Of a DNA stretch of 64,000 nucleotides, positions 48,749 to 57,554 are shown piece after piece (the first letter of the stretch is position 1; each line of letters begins with the position of its first letter). The translations under genes and the position numbers were made by a program. Source of the DNA: Acidobacteriota bacterium (GTDB taxonomy: Bacteria > Acidobacteriota > Blastocatellia > RBC074); contig JAHBSF010000004.1 in the NCBI GenBank assembly GCA_019639255.1, forward strand, positions 62,001 through 126,000, written 5' to 3'. The notes under the pieces were generated by a model. The model saw nothing but the letters and a program-made list of their open reading frames with translations, did no database searches and was not told the origin of the DNA.

Positions 48749-49930
48749 ATGGCATTCACATTCACTACAGCAGGAGAATCGCACGGACGCGCGCTCGTCG
48801 CCGTCATCGAGGGGTTGCCGGCCGGACTGCCCGTGGACCGGGACTTCATCAATCACGAACTTTGGCGCAGGCAGCAGGGCTACGGACGCGGCGGGCGAAT
48901 GAAGATCGAAACCGACAGCGTGGAGATCATTTCGGGCGTGCGCCACGGCGAAACGCTCGGCTCGCCCGTGGCGATTATGGTCGAGAACCGGGATTTCAGG
49001 AACTGGCGCGAGGTGATGTCGGTTGAGCCGCCCGACGAACCGCTCGCGCGCGACCGCAGAGTGATACGCCCGCGGCCCGGACACGCGGATCTTGCGGGCG
49101 GCCTCAAGTACGACCGGCGGGACCTGCGCGACATACTCGAACGCGCAAGCGCGCGCGAAACTACCATGCGCGTTGCAGTGGGAGCCTTCGCCAGACTGCT
49201 GCTGCGCGAGTTCGGCGTAGAACTCGCAAGCCACGTCCTGCGACTCGGAGACGCGGCGATTCCCGATTCTGAGGCTGAAAGTATTGCGTGGGAGCGCATT
49301 CAAGCGGTTTACGACAACGATGTGCTGCGGTGCGTAGATCCCGAAGTCGAGGCGCGAATGGTGGCGCACATCGACGAGGCGCAGCGCGACGGGGATACGC
49401 TCGGCGGAGTATTCGAGGTCGTAGCGCGAGGATGCACGCCGGGGCTCGGTTCGCATACGAGCTGGGCGGAAAAACTCGACGGACAGCTCGCGCAAGCCAT
49501 ATGTTCAATTCATGCGGTGAAGGCGGTCGAAATCGGCTCCGGAGTAGCCAACGCCGGAAGGCCCGGTTCGCAAGTGCACGACGAGATCCGGTATAATGCC
49601 GGGACGCGCGAGTTCGACCGCACATCGAACCGCGCCGGAGGACTCGAAGGCGGAATGACGAGCGGCGGCGAGATACGCGTGCGCGGGTATTTGAAACCGA
49701 TCGCGACTTTGCGCAAGGCGCTGCGCAGCGTGCACATCGAGACGAAGGAAGAAATGGAGGCCAACTTCGAGCGCTCGGATGTGACGGCCGTGCCCGCAGC
49801 CGGAGTCATCGGAGAGGCGATGACGGCAATCGTGCTGGCACGGGCGATGCGCGCCAAGTTCGGCGGCGATTCGCTCAAGGAGATGCGGCGCAACGTCCAA
49901 GGATACAACCAGCAGTTGCGCGATTATTGA
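48749..49930 (+). CDS. aroC: Chorismate synthase
   Basis: This 393-residue FMN-dependent lyase forms chorismate from 5-enolpyruvylshikimate-3-phosphate, the last step of the shikimate pathway. It begins [22 protein letters not shown] and has [49 protein letters not shown] and [16 protein letters not shown], all in order. Length is normal. The start is at ATG 48749 just downstream of a palindrome. It precedes def by 73 bp in the same direction and could share a transcript. Confidence 0.97.
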   Translation: MAFTFTTAGESHGRALVAVIEGLPAGLPVDRDFINHELWRRQQGYGRGGRMKIETDSVEIISGVRHGETLGSPVAIMVENRDFRNWREVMSVEPPDEPLARDRRVIRPRPGHADLAGGLKYDRRDLRDILERASARETTMRVAVGAFARLLLREFGVELASHVLRLGDAAIPDSEAESIAWERIQAVYDNDVLRCVDPEVEARMVAHIDEAQRDGDTLGGVFEVVARGCTPGLGSHTSWAEKLDGQLAQAICSIHAVKAVEIGSGVANAGRPGSQVHDEIRYNAGTREFDRTSNRAGGLEGGMTSGGEIRVRGYLKPIATLRKALRSVHIETKEEMEANFERSDVTAVPAAGVIGEAMTAIVLARAMRAKFGGDSLKEMRRNVQGYNQQLRDY

Positions 49931-49989
49931 GCATCTGGAAAGCAGGATTTGAAAAACCGGTTTGAAATCGGGGATTTGAAATCGAAGAG

Positions 49990-50007
49990 ATGAAACTGAA
50001 GCGATGA
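49990..50007 (+). other. Five-codon mini frame overlapping the def start
   Basis: ATGAAACTGAAGCGATGA is a tandem copy of the first codons of def (ATGAAACTGAAG at 50004). The mini frame (MKLKR) ends in TGA overlapping the def ATG, as ATGA. It may be a leader for translational coupling or a harmless duplication of the start region. No proof of translation. Confidence 0.4.
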
Positions 50008-50516
50008 AACTGAAGATAGTCAAATACGGCGACCCGGTGCTGCAGCAGGATGCGCCGGAAGTAACGAATATAGACGGGCAACTCGTGGATTTCGTATCAG
50101 AGATGTTCGATACGATGTACGAGGCGAAGGGCTGCGGGCTGGCCGCGCCCCAGGTTGCGCTCTCGCAGCAACTGTTTGTAATGGATGTAAGCAGCGCGCA
50201 CGAAACCAAAGACCGCATAGTTTGCATCAATCCGCAGATAGTCGAGACAAAGGGCAGCATAGTGGGCGAAGAAGGCTGCCTGAGCTTCCCCGGAATTTAT
50301 TTCGAGGTCGAACGCCCGGAAATAGTCACGGTCTCGGCCGTAGACATCAACGGCAAGGAATTCACTATGGAAGCGCGCGGCCTCGCCGCCCGCTGCATAC
50401 TGCACGAAACCGACCACCTCCACGGCCGCGTCTACCTCGAATACCTCTCCCCACTCAAACGCGACCTCATCAAACGCAAGATCAAAAAGAAAATCAAACT
50501 CGGCGAGTGGGAATAA
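50004..50516 (+). CDS. def: Peptide deformylase
   Basis: This 170-residue metalloenzyme removes the formyl group from nascent protein N termini. All three motifs are present: GCGLAAPQ (43-50), EEGCLSF (89-95, Cys92 as metal ligand), and HETDH (134-138) with both ligand histidines and the catalytic Glu135. Usually def is beside fmt; here ssb and a small Cys-rich protein lie between them. The C-terminal basic tail ([15 protein letters not shown]) is typical of longer bacterial forms. The start has little ribosome-binding-site signal, but a tandem ATGAAACTGAAG upstream may help initiation. Confidence 0.96.
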   Translation: MKLKIVKYGDPVLQQDAPEVTNIDGQLVDFVSEMFDTMYEAKGCGLAAPQVALSQQLFVMDVSSAHETKDRIVCINPQIVETKGSIVGEEGCLSFPGIYFEVERPEIVTVSAVDINGKEFTMEARGLAARCILHETDHLHGRVYLEYLSPLKRDLIKRKIKKKIKLGEWE

Positions 50517-50590
50517 CTACAACTTTCCCGCGCCTTGCGCATCCCATTCCCTCAATCTGACGTTTCATACACAATTCATCTGTTTCATAC

Positions 50591-50619
50591 TTGACACACG
50601 CCAATGAATCAGGTAGAGT
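50591..50619 (+). promoter_or_regulatory. Candidate sigma-70 promoter of ssb
   Basis: TTGACA (50591-50596), a 17-bp spacer and TAGAGT (50614-50619), which matches TATAAT in four positions. It points towards ssb, whose ATG is at 50697. The predicted leader is about 70 nt and includes a tandem 16-nt repeat. Confidence 0.65.
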
Positions 50620-50634
50620 GTCGGTGTTTGGGGA

Positions 50635-50690
50635 CAGAAGGGTAGTGTAGCAGAAGGGTTCTGTAGCAGAAGGGTTCTGTAAAGGAGGGT
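50635..50690 (+). repeat. Tandem 16-nt repeats in the ssb leader
   Basis: Two copies of GTAGCAGAAGGGTTCT (50647-50662, 50663-50678) follow a partial one (CAGAAGGGTAGT). Each contains an AGAAGGG Shine-Dalgarno-like core, and the true site AAAGGAGGG lies right after. It could modulate translation of ssb. Confidence 0.75.
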
Positions 50691-50696
50691 AAGCTG

Positions 50697-51152
50697 ATGT
50701 CGTTCAACAAGATAATCATCGTCGGGAACCTGGGTCGGGATCCGGAGACGCGGCACACGCCGCAGGGCAACGTGGTTTGCAAGTTTTCGGTAGCCACTTC
50801 GGAGCGGCGGAAGGGCGCCGACGGGCAGACGGAGGAGACCACGACGTGGTTCAGGGTATCGGTCTGGGGCCGTCAGGCGGAGTTGGCGCAGGAGTATCTG
50901 ACCAAGGGCCGTCAGGTTTACGTCGAGGGGCGGCTGCGGCTCGAAGAGTACACCGACCGCGAGGGCAACAAGCGCATAAGTCCGGAGGTGAACGCCACCG
51001 ACATACAGTTTATCGGGCAGCGGCCCGAAGGGTCTGAGGGTGCGGACCGCAGGTCGATGACGGCCGGGGCGGGCGCCGCGGCTCCACCGGCGCAGGCGCG
51101 AACCGAGAAGGCCGGTCGTGTAGTGGTTGAAGAGGACGACATCCCCTTCTAA
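50697..51152 (+). CDS. ssb: Single-stranded DNA-binding protein
   Basis: This 151-residue OB-fold protein coats single-stranded DNA in replication, recombination and repair. It begins SFNKIIIVGNLGRDPETRHTP, has WFRVSVWGRQAELAQEYLTKG and VEGRLRLEEY, and ends with the acidic tip EEDDIPF that recruits partner enzymes. A Gly/Ala/Pro-rich linker (about 118-140) joins both. The ATG has an excellent AAAGGAGGG 7-8 nt upstream. A strong promoter candidate lies at 50591-50619. Confidence 0.96.
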   Translation: MSFNKIIIVGNLGRDPETRHTPQGNVVCKFSVATSERRKGADGQTEETTTWFRVSVWGRQAELAQEYLTKGRQVYVEGRLRLEEYTDREGNKRISPEVNATDIQFIGQRPEGSEGADRRSMTAGAGAAAPPAQARTEKAGRVVVEEDDIPF

Positions 51153-51183
51153 ACCGATCAAACGGGATTGGTACAAAGCGTGA

Positions 51184-51284
51184 GGAAAGAGATAACGGAA
51201 CATACGAAATGAAACGAAAATCACGGAATAATTGAATATTTCCGACTTTTTCGTCCATTTTCGTTTGTTCCGTTATCTCTCTTT
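51184..51284. repeat. Intergenic palindrome, copy 17
   Basis: Left arm AAGAGATAACGGAACATACG, right arm CCATTTTCGTTTGTTCCGTT. Loop TAATTGAATATTT. It lies between ssb and a small hypothetical gene. Confidence 0.88.
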
Positions 51285-51313
51285 TACGCTCCGGTTCCTG
51301 AAGGGCGGCGGTT

Positions 51314-51904
51314 ATGCAGATCCCGTGCAAGCGGTTTGGTTGTCAGAAAGCGGTAGAGGTCTGCTACTGGTCGTGCCGGTACAGGAAGAGCTGCAAGGAC
51401 TGGCGGGAGGCGATTGAAGCGGAGCCGGGCGAGGCGGCGATTCGGGCGAGGCTCGAATCTGCTTCGGCGCGCACGGGGCGTTCGTTCGATGTAGCGACGC
51501 TGGTATTGCCGGGCAGAAAGCGAAGGAAAAAGAAGGCGATGGAGGGAGGAAGCAAATCGATGGCGAAATCCACCGGGCCCGAATCCGAAGAAACGGAAAT
51601 GGTCAGGCCTGCCGCCGAATCGGGCGAAAAGGGGCTGACTGAAAAGGTGCAGGCCGGGAATCGCCCGGTTGAAAAGCGCGGCGGCAGCGCAGCGCAACCC
51701 GGGAAGAAGCCGGGTGCAAAACGCGCTCGACCGGCAGTAAGCGGCCCCGTGTATCTTCTGCTGAGTCCAAACGGAAAGTACCGCGAGTTGCGCGAAGACG
51801 AGCTTGCGGCCGAGGCTGCACATCTATTAAGGGACCCGTCGCTGCGGCTGGTAAAGGGACAATTTCTCATACCGCAGATAACGTTTCGACCAGCGGACGA
51901 ATAG
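51314..51904 (+). CDS. Small Cys-rich hypothetical protein
   Basis: The 196-residue protein is not a family I recognise. Its first 30 residues contain five Cys (C5, C10, C17, C21, C27), which could bind zinc or an Fe-S cluster. A basic, disordered middle ([24 protein letters not shown]) leads to a C-terminal about 50-residue domain ([29 protein letters not shown]). GAAGGG lies just upstream of the ATG at 51314. It stands between ssb and fmt in the same orientation, set apart by a palindrome. Nucleic-acid binding is suggested by the basic region only. Confidence 0.6.
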   Translation: MQIPCKRFGCQKAVEVCYWSCRYRKSCKDWREAIEAEPGEAAIRARLESASARTGRSFDVATLVLPGRKRRKKKAMEGGSKSMAKSTGPESEETEMVRPAAESGEKGLTEKVQAGNRPVEKRGGSAAQPGKKPGAKRARPAVSGPVYLLLSPNGKYRELREDELAAEAAHLLRDPSLRLVKGQFLIPQITFRPADE

Positions 51905-51985
51905 CCCCCCGGCGACTGTTCCGCTGTCGGAAGCCCGGGCGGCGCCAGGCGGCGTCGTTCGGGCTTCACTCTATCCATTCACCCT

Positions 51986-52022
51986 ATCTATTCCGCCTTT
52001 TTCCGCCGGTTCCGCATTCTCC
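51986..52022. repeat. Half palindrome (right arm only)
   Basis: TATTCCGCCTTTTTCCGCCG then GTTCCGCATTCTCC resembles a right arm of the palindrome family. No left arm is visible. It is about 25 bp upstream of fmt. Confidence 0.45.
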
Positions 52023-52046
52023 ATCATTCTCTGCTATTCTCTGCTC

Positions 52047-53006
52047 ATGAAACTGATCTTCATGGGTACGCCGGAATTCGCCGTACCGATACTCAGGGCG
52101 CTTCTCGTGGCCGGGCATTCGATCATCGCCGTATTCACGCAGCCCGACCGTCCCGTGGGCCGCAGGCAGGTCATAACGCCGCCTCCGGTAAAAGTATTCG
52201 CCGCCGCGCACGGCATACCCGTGCATCAGCCCGAAAAAATCCGGACGCCCGATGCACGCGCGCAGATCGAGCCGATGTTTGCCGGGTGCGATGCAGCCGT
52301 CGTAGCGGCTTACGGCAGGATTCTGCCCGGCTGGATGCTTTCGGCTCCGCGTATGGGGTGCATAAACGTACATTCTTCGCTGCTGCCGAAATATCGCGGC
52401 GCGGCGCCCATCAACTGGGCGATTGCGCGCGGTGAAACCGAAACCGGCGTAACCATCATGCAGATGGATGAGGGGCTCGATACGGGACCGATGCTGTTGC
52501 AGCGCCGCACACCTATAGGCGAAGAAGAAACCGCGCCGGAGTTGACCGCACGCCTCGCGCAAATCGGCGCAGACCTGATAACCGAAACGCTGCGCCTTCT
52601 TGAACGCGGCGAGATTACGCCCATTCAGCAGGACAATACGGTTGCTACTCACGCGCCCATACTCAAGCGCGAAGACGGTGAAACAGACTGGACGATGCGA
52701 GCCGAAGAGATCGTGAACCGGCTGCGCGGCTTTACACCCTTCCCGGGCTGTTTCACTTTCCTTGAGGATGAAAGACTGGAAATACTCCGCGCCAATGCCG
52801 AACCGCTATCGATCGAGCACGGCGATGAATGCGTTCCGGGCGCGATTATCGAAATAACAAAAGACAGTTTTTCGGTCTGCTGCGGGGCCGGCTCGCAGTT
52901 GCGGATTCTCGAAGTCCAGCCTGCGGGCAAACGCCCGATGCTGGTGCGGGATTTTCTGAACGGAGCGAGGATCGGCTGCGGCGTGCAACTGGGACGAAAG
53001 AGATGA
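52047..53006 (+). CDS. fmt: Methionyl-tRNA formyltransferase
   Basis: This 319-residue enzyme formylates initiator Met-tRNA using 10-formyl-tetrahydrofolate. It begins [19 protein letters not shown]. The catalytic residues Asn107, His109 and Asp145 lie in [19 protein letters not shown] and [11 protein letters not shown]. The C-terminal domain has [15 protein letters not shown]. Its stop overlaps the rsmB start (ATGA), so the two are translationally coupled. Together with dapA-like they form a three-gene operon. Confidence 0.97.
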   Translation: MKLIFMGTPEFAVPILRALLVAGHSIIAVFTQPDRPVGRRQVITPPPVKVFAAAHGIPVHQPEKIRTPDARAQIEPMFAGCDAAVVAAYGRILPGWMLSAPRMGCINVHSSLLPKYRGAAPINWAIARGETETGVTIMQMDEGLDTGPMLLQRRTPIGEEETAPELTARLAQIGADLITETLRLLERGEITPIQQDNTVATHAPILKREDGETDWTMRAEEIVNRLRGFTPFPGCFTFLEDERLEILRANAEPLSIEHGDECVPGAIIEITKDSFSVCCGAGSQLRILEVQPAGKRPMLVRDFLNGARIGCGVQLGRKR

Positions 53007-54391
53007 ACTCCCGCGTATCCGCAGCGCGCCGCGCGGCGTTCGATACGTTATGGCGCGTCGAATCCGAATCCGCGTATGCAAGCAACCTGCTCGCATACAA
53101 TGCGTCCGACCATCGCGTACAACTTTCCCGCGAAGATCGCGCGCTCGTTTATGAGCTCGTACTCGGTGCGCTGCGTTGGCAGGGGCAACTCGATTTCCTC
53201 ATCGGCCGTTATGCGCGCCGGCCTGTTGCCAAACTCGATCCGGGCGTTCGCATAGTTTTGCGCACGGGTATTTATCAACTGCGATTTCTTGCGCGCATAC
53301 CGGCGCACGCAGCGGTAAACGAATCGGTCAACCTCATTCGCGAGCGCAGGCTGAAGAGCGCTGCGCCGCTTGTAAACGCGGTATTGCGCGCAGCCGCGCG
53401 CGAGGCGTCCACCGATATTTCCGATCTGATTGCCTCGATCACAGATCCTCTGGAGCGTTTGAGTGTAGAGGCATCGTGCCCGTTTTGGCTGCTCGAAAGA
53501 TGGGTATTGCGCTTCGGAGCGGAAGATGCGCGGGCGCTCGCACTTGCGGCGAACCGGACGCCGCGTACTGCGTTTCGCATACGCCCCGGCGCAGAAGCCG
53601 CGGTCAACGCCTGGCTTGACAGTCATTCCATAACTACGGCGGATTCCGCGCTCACGCCCGGAGCGAAAGTAATCGAAGGGGGCCGCCTTTGGCCCGATGC
53701 CGAACCTGTACGCGAAGGGCTGATTTATCAGCAGGACGAGGCATCGCAACTCGTAGCGCGGTGTTGCGTCGTAAATCGCGCGGCCGATCAAACGCGCGTG
53801 CGGTTTCTGGATCTATGCGCCGCGCCCGGCAGCAAGACCACGCTCGTCGCATCGCTTCTGCCCGACAATGCACTTATTGTCGCCGCCGATTTACACCATC
53901 ACAGGCTTCGCACCCTGCGGGAACTCGCCTCACGCATCGGAATTAAGACATTACGTCTCGTGCAACTCGACGCCGCGCAGGAATTGCCCTTCGACGAAAA
54001 CATCGGATTTGACGCCGTGCTTCTCGACGCTCCCTGTTCGGGGCTGGGCACGCTTGCGCGCCATCCCGAAATCAAATGGCGAATGACCGAAGAAAAGATA
54101 AACGAACTGTCGGGACTTCAGCGCCGCATGATCGCGCGGGCGGCGCGCGTGGTCAGGCCGGGGGGATTGCTTGTTTATTCGGTATGTTCTACCGAACCGG
54201 AAGAAGGCGAAAGCGTAGTGGCGGATTTCCGCGCCCGGCATTCTGAATTTCGCGACCTGACGCGCGAGCGGCTCGTCGAACTGGGCATTGATCCTTCCGG
54301 ATTGTTGACACCGACAACGGGTGCGCGTACCTTCACACACCGGCACGGATCGGAAGGTTTCTTCTTCTGCACGCTCTGGAAAAGGCGATGA
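53003..54391 (+). CDS. rsmB: 16S rRNA (cytosine-967-C5)-methyltransferase
   Basis: The 462-residue protein has an N-terminal NusB-like RNA-binding domain (about 5-135; [12 protein letters not shown]) and a C-terminal SAM-dependent methyltransferase. Motif I is [12 protein letters not shown], motif [13 protein letters not shown] holds Cys345, and the nucleophile Cys395 is in [11 protein letters not shown]. It modifies cytosine 967 of 16S rRNA. The start at 53003 overlaps the fmt stop; the same frame open further upstream is not used. Its own stop overlaps the dapA-like start (ATGA), a clear operon. Confidence 0.95.
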   Translation: MNSRVSAARRAAFDTLWRVESESAYASNLLAYNASDHRVQLSREDRALVYELVLGALRWQGQLDFLIGRYARRPVAKLDPGVRIVLRTGIYQLRFLARIPAHAAVNESVNLIRERRLKSAAPLVNAVLRAAAREASTDISDLIASITDPLERLSVEASCPFWLLERWVLRFGAEDARALALAANRTPRTAFRIRPGAEAAVNAWLDSHSITTADSALTPGAKVIEGGRLWPDAEPVREGLIYQQDEASQLVARCCVVNRAADQTRVRFLDLCAAPGSKTTLVASLLPDNALIVAADLHHHRLRTLRELASRIGIKTLRLVQLDAAQELPFDENIGFDAVLLDAPCSGLGTLARHPEIKWRMTEEKINELSGLQRRMIARAARVVRPGGLLVYSVCSTEPEEGESVVADFRARHSEFRDLTRERLVELGIDPSGLLTPTTGARTFTHRHGSEGFFFCTLWKRR

Positions 54392-55509
54392 ACTACATTC
54401 CAAGATCAGGACTCAACATACCCGTAGTAACCATTGTGGATGACGGCGGCCGCGTAATCGAAAACGAGCAGCGGCGCGTGCTGCGACACGTAGTGCAGGA
54501 CGGGTACGGCGCGGACGTAATTTTCGGCGTGGGCACAACGGGCGAGTGGAACCGGCTGGAAAACAACGAGCGCCGGCGCGTTATCGAAATTCAGGCCGAC
54601 GAGATGCGCACAATCAACGCGGATCTGGCCGAACGCGGGCGTACCCGGGTCGAATCCTGGGTCGGAGTCAACGGATCGACGCGCGCCGAAATACTTTCAA
54701 ACCTCGATGCCGCAATCCAGCTCGGCGTCGATGCAGCAGTGATTGCGCCGCTTGCCGTAGCCGATCTGGACGAAAACGACATCGTACGGTTTTTCCGGCG
54801 CGAACTGACCGATCTCATCGAATCCTCGCCCCGCCGGATTCCCGTGTTTCTTTACGACAATGCGGACATCAACGCGCCGGGCCGCACGCCGCACATACGC
54901 ACGCGCATAGTAAAAGAGCTGAGCCGGTTGCCGTGGCTTTCGGGAATCAAGGTATCGGCGCCGCGCCGCGTGCTCGGCAACTACACCAAAGCATCGCTGC
55001 ATTTCAAACAGCCGGGCGAGTTCGGGATATACATCGGAAATGCGATGTTGATCTTCGAGTGGTACAGGCCAAGCCGGGGAATTACCGGAAGGCTGCGCGA
55101 AGGATGGCGCGATTATCTGCTGCACGATGCATTGCCCGTAGGCGTGGTTTCAGGACCGGCGAATGTAATGCCGCGCGAATGGCAACGGGCGTGGCGCGTT
55201 TGCTGGGCGGGCGATGAAGAGATGATGGACCTGTATCGCGACTACTGCGAAGCATTCGAGCGGCTCTGCGGATTCGATTCGCAGGGCAACCGCGCAGAAA
55301 AACCCCTCGCATGCATAAAAGAAGCCCTCGCCATCGACGGCGTAATAGAATCCGCAACCGTATGCGCGGGGACCAAGGCTCTGAGCGGGGACGAGCGCCG
55401 GATATTCGCCGAACGTTACCGCGCGCTGTGCGAACGCATTCGCTCCGGCCCCTCCACGCTCTGGCAAACAACGGCGGACAAAAAAGAGATGACGGAACAA
55501 ACGGAATAA
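54388..55509 (+). CDS. Dihydrodipicolinate synthase family protein
   Basis: The 373-residue protein is a TIM-barrel aldolase of the DapA/NAL family. It has the GTTGEW motif (49-54), the Tyr156 in FLYDNAD and the Schiff-base Lys188 in LSGIKVSAP. It is about 75 residues longer than DapA, and its extended C terminus differs, so it is probably an aldolase for a sugar-acid or other keto acid and not lysine-pathway DapA. The start overlaps the rsmB stop (ATGA). Its last residues (KKEMTEQTE) and stop come from the left arm of a palindrome. Confidence 0.8.
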   Translation: MNYIPRSGLNIPVVTIVDDGGRVIENEQRRVLRHVVQDGYGADVIFGVGTTGEWNRLENNERRRVIEIQADEMRTINADLAERGRTRVESWVGVNGSTRAEILSNLDAAIQLGVDAAVIAPLAVADLDENDIVRFFRRELTDLIESSPRRIPVFLYDNADINAPGRTPHIRTRIVKELSRLPWLSGIKVSAPRRVLGNYTKASLHFKQPGEFGIYIGNAMLIFEWYRPSRGITGRLREGWRDYLLHDALPVGVVSGPANVMPREWQRAWRVCWAGDEEMMDLYRDYCEAFERLCGFDSQGNRAEKPLACIKEALAIDGVIESATVCAGTKALSGDERRIFAERYRALCERIRSGPSTLWQTTADKKEMTEQTE

Positions 55510-55580
55510 ACGAAACAAACGAAAAAGGTCATACCCTTCCGTTTGTTCCGTTTATTCCGTTTGTTCCGTCATCTCTCTTC
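55484..55580. repeat. Intergenic palindrome, copy 18
   Basis: Left arm AAGAGATGACGGAACAAACG, right arm ATTCCGTTTGTTCCGTCATC. Arms of about 44 bp with few mismatches; 9-nt periodicity is clear. It lies between convergent genes and contains the stop codon of the dapA-like gene; the right end overlaps the glyA stop region. Confidence 0.9.
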
Positions 55581-56868
55581 AGTCACCGGAAGCGCCGGCT
55601 CCGGCCTTCGGCAACCGGTGCGCGTAAAGCGGGAAGCGCGAGGCGAGGGCATCCACTTTCTGTCTGACGCGCGAGTGCACGGCGTCGTCTTCGGGCGATG
55701 AAAGCACCTCGGCGATCAAGCCCGCGATCTCGGTCATTTCAGCCTCGCCCATTCCTCGCGTAGTCAGCGCGGGCGTACCCAACCGGATTCCGCTTGCGAC
55801 GAGCGGAGGATTGGCATCGAACGGAATCGTGTTTTTGTTGACCGTGATATGCGCGGCTTCGAGCGACTTTTCGGCGACTTTGCCCGTCACGCCTTTGGAG
55901 AAAACATCGACGAGGAATACGTGATTGTCGGTCCCGCCCGAAACTATGCGGAAGCCGGCGGCCGAAAGCCCTGCTGCAAGCGCCTTCGCATTGCGTATTA
56001 CCTGCTCCTGGTAGGCCTTGAAGTCGGGTTGCAGCGCCTCGCGGAAGCTCGCAGCCTTGGCTGCAATGATATGCACGAGCGGCCCGCCCTGAATGCCCGG
56101 GAAAACGTTGCGGTCGAGTTCCCTGGCGTATTTCTCCCGGCACATCACCATACCGGAACGCGGGCCGCGCAGCGTTTTGTGCGTCGTAGTAGCGACGAAA
56201 TCGCAGTGCGGCACGGGCGAGGGATGCAGCCCCGTGACTACGAGCCCCGCAATGTGCGCGATGTCGGCGAATACAACGGCATCGATGCTGCGCGCAATCG
56301 CCGCAATACGCTCAAAGTCGATCACGCGCGAATAGGCCGACGCGCCGCATACGATCATCTTCGGCCTATGTTCGGCGGCGAGTCGTTCCATTTCATCGTA
56401 GTCGATCGTTTCGTCATCGCGGCGCACGCCGTAGGGGATGACCTTGTAGGTTTTGCCGGAAAAATTCAGCGGATGTCCGTGCGTCAGGTGCCCGCCGTGC
56501 GACAGGTCCATACCGAGGATGGTGTCGCCGGGCTCGAGCGCCGCGAGGTATACGGCCATATTCGCCTGACTGCCCGAATGCGGCTGCACGTTCACGTGTT
56601 CGGCGCCGAACAACTGTTTTGCCCGCTCGATGGCGAGGCGTTCGACGACATCGACGAATTCGCAGCCGCCGTAATAGCGGCGGCCCGGGTAGCCTTCGGC
56701 GTATTTATTTGTAAACACGGAGCCGGCGGCTTCGAGCACGGCTTCGGAAACGAAATTTTCCGATGCGATCAGTTCGAGTCCGCAGTGCTGGCGCAGGGTT
56801 TCATTTTCGATAGCTGCGAAAATTTCGGGATCGGCTTCGGCCAGCGTCCGTGACATATGATTCTGCAT
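55579..56868 (-). CDS. glyA: Serine hydroxymethyltransferase
   Basis: This 429-residue PLP enzyme interconverts serine and glycine with tetrahydrofolate, supplying one-carbon units. It has [44 protein letters not shown] and the PLP lysine Lys231 in [13 protein letters not shown]. Length is as expected. The start at 56868 has AAGGAA about 10 nt upstream; a longer frame continues through the rpiB gene and is rejected. Together with serA and serC in the window it links 3-phosphoglycerate to the folate cycle. It lies downstream of rpiB across a short palindrome. Confidence 0.97.
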   Translation of the reverse strand: MQNHMSRTLAEADPEIFAAIENETLRQHCGLELIASENFVSEAVLEAAGSVFTNKYAEGYPGRRYYGGCEFVDVVERLAIERAKQLFGAEHVNVQPHSGSQANMAVYLAALEPGDTILGMDLSHGGHLTHGHPLNFSGKTYKVIPYGVRRDDETIDYDEMERLAAEHRPKMIVCGASAYSRVIDFERIAAIARSIDAVVFADIAHIAGLVVTGLHPSPVPHCDFVATTTHKTLRGPRSGMVMCREKYARELDRNVFPGIQGGPLVHIIAAKAASFREALQPDFKAYQEQVIRNAKALAAGLSAAGFRIVSGGTDNHVFLVDVFSKGVTGKVAEKSLEAAHITVNKNTIPFDANPPLVASGIRLGTPALTTRGMGEAEMTEIAGLIAEVLSSPEDDAVHSRVRQKVDALASRFPLYAHRLPKAGAGASGD

Positions 56869-56890
56869 TCGCGTACGGTTCCTTATGGAG

Positions 56891-56953
56891 GAAGAGAAGC
56901 CGCGGAATACGCGGAATTGTCGTCTTTTTTCGCGATTTCCGCGGTCTCTCTTC
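56891..56953. repeat. Intergenic palindrome, copy 19 (short variant)
   Basis: Left arm GAAGAGAAGCCGCGGAATAC, right arm CGCGATTTCCGCGGTCTCTC. Only 63 bp, GC-richer than the main type. Between rpiB and glyA. Confidence 0.75.
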
Positions 56954-57401
56954 AGTCTTTCTTCTTGTCGAGTTGCGCCAGTTTTTCTACACGCTGGGCG
57001 TGCCGGCCGCCCTGAAATTCGGCGTTCAGGTAAGCCTCGATGATCTCTTCTACAACTTCCGGCGCGGTCGTGCGCGCACCCACGGCCACGATGTTTGCAT
57101 CGTTGTGCTGGCGGCACAAACGGGCGGTTTCCGCATTCCATACGAGGGCCGCGCGTATGCCCGGCACCTTGTTGGCGGCGATCTGCATGCCTATGCCGCT
57201 GCCGCAAACGAGAATGCCGCGATCGACCTCGCCGTTGACTACCGCCTGCGCCACGCGCTCGGCGTAATCCGGATAATCCACGGATTCTTCCGAATGCGTA
57301 CCGAGATCTTCGTACTCGACGCCGAGTCGCGAGAGTTGTTGTTTGATGGCTTCCTTGCCCTGAAGTCCGGCGTGATCGCTTGCTATTGCAATTTTCGTCA
57401 T
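56952..57401 (-). CDS. rpiB: Ribose-5-phosphate isomerase B
   Basis: This 149-residue enzyme interconverts ribose-5-phosphate and ribulose-5-phosphate in the pentose-phosphate pathway. It starts [17 protein letters not shown] and contains the active-site Cys66 in [18 protein letters not shown] and the [12 protein letters not shown] with His99. The ATG at 57401 gives the typical N terminus; a longer frame adds 18 residues without support. AGGCAGG lies about 8 nt before it. It is next to glyA, an arrangement seen in many bacteria. Confidence 0.96.
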   Translation of the reverse strand: MTKIAIASDHAGLQGKEAIKQQLSRLGVEYEDLGTHSEESVDYPDYAERVAQAVVNGEVDRGILVCGSGIGMQIAANKVPGIRAALVWNAETARLCRQHNDANIVAVGARTTAPEVVEEIIEAYLNAEFQGGRHAQRVEKLAQLDKKKD

Positions 57402-57476
57402 GGCTGCACCTGCCTTTCGGGAACGAGGGGATATTCCGCGTAATTGAAATCGCATGCTACTCTACGCCGTCAAACC

Positions 57477-57504
57477 TTGACAAGCAGTCGCTCGCTCTCA
57501 TAAG
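57477..57504 (+). promoter_or_regulatory. Candidate promoter of the GT39-like gene
   Basis: TTGACA (57477-57482), a 16-bp spacer and CATAAG (57499-57504, four matches to TATAAT). It points towards the gene starting at 57555. Confidence 0.5.
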
Positions 57505-57554
57505 TTCTCATCCGCTCAGGTCAGCAGCACCTTGCCACGAGGAACCGATCCCGA

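Noticed and set aside
56869-57207. Longer N terminus for glyA
   Set aside because: The frame runs through the rpiB coding sequence; the residues are not SHMT-like and the start at 56868 has a ribosome binding site.
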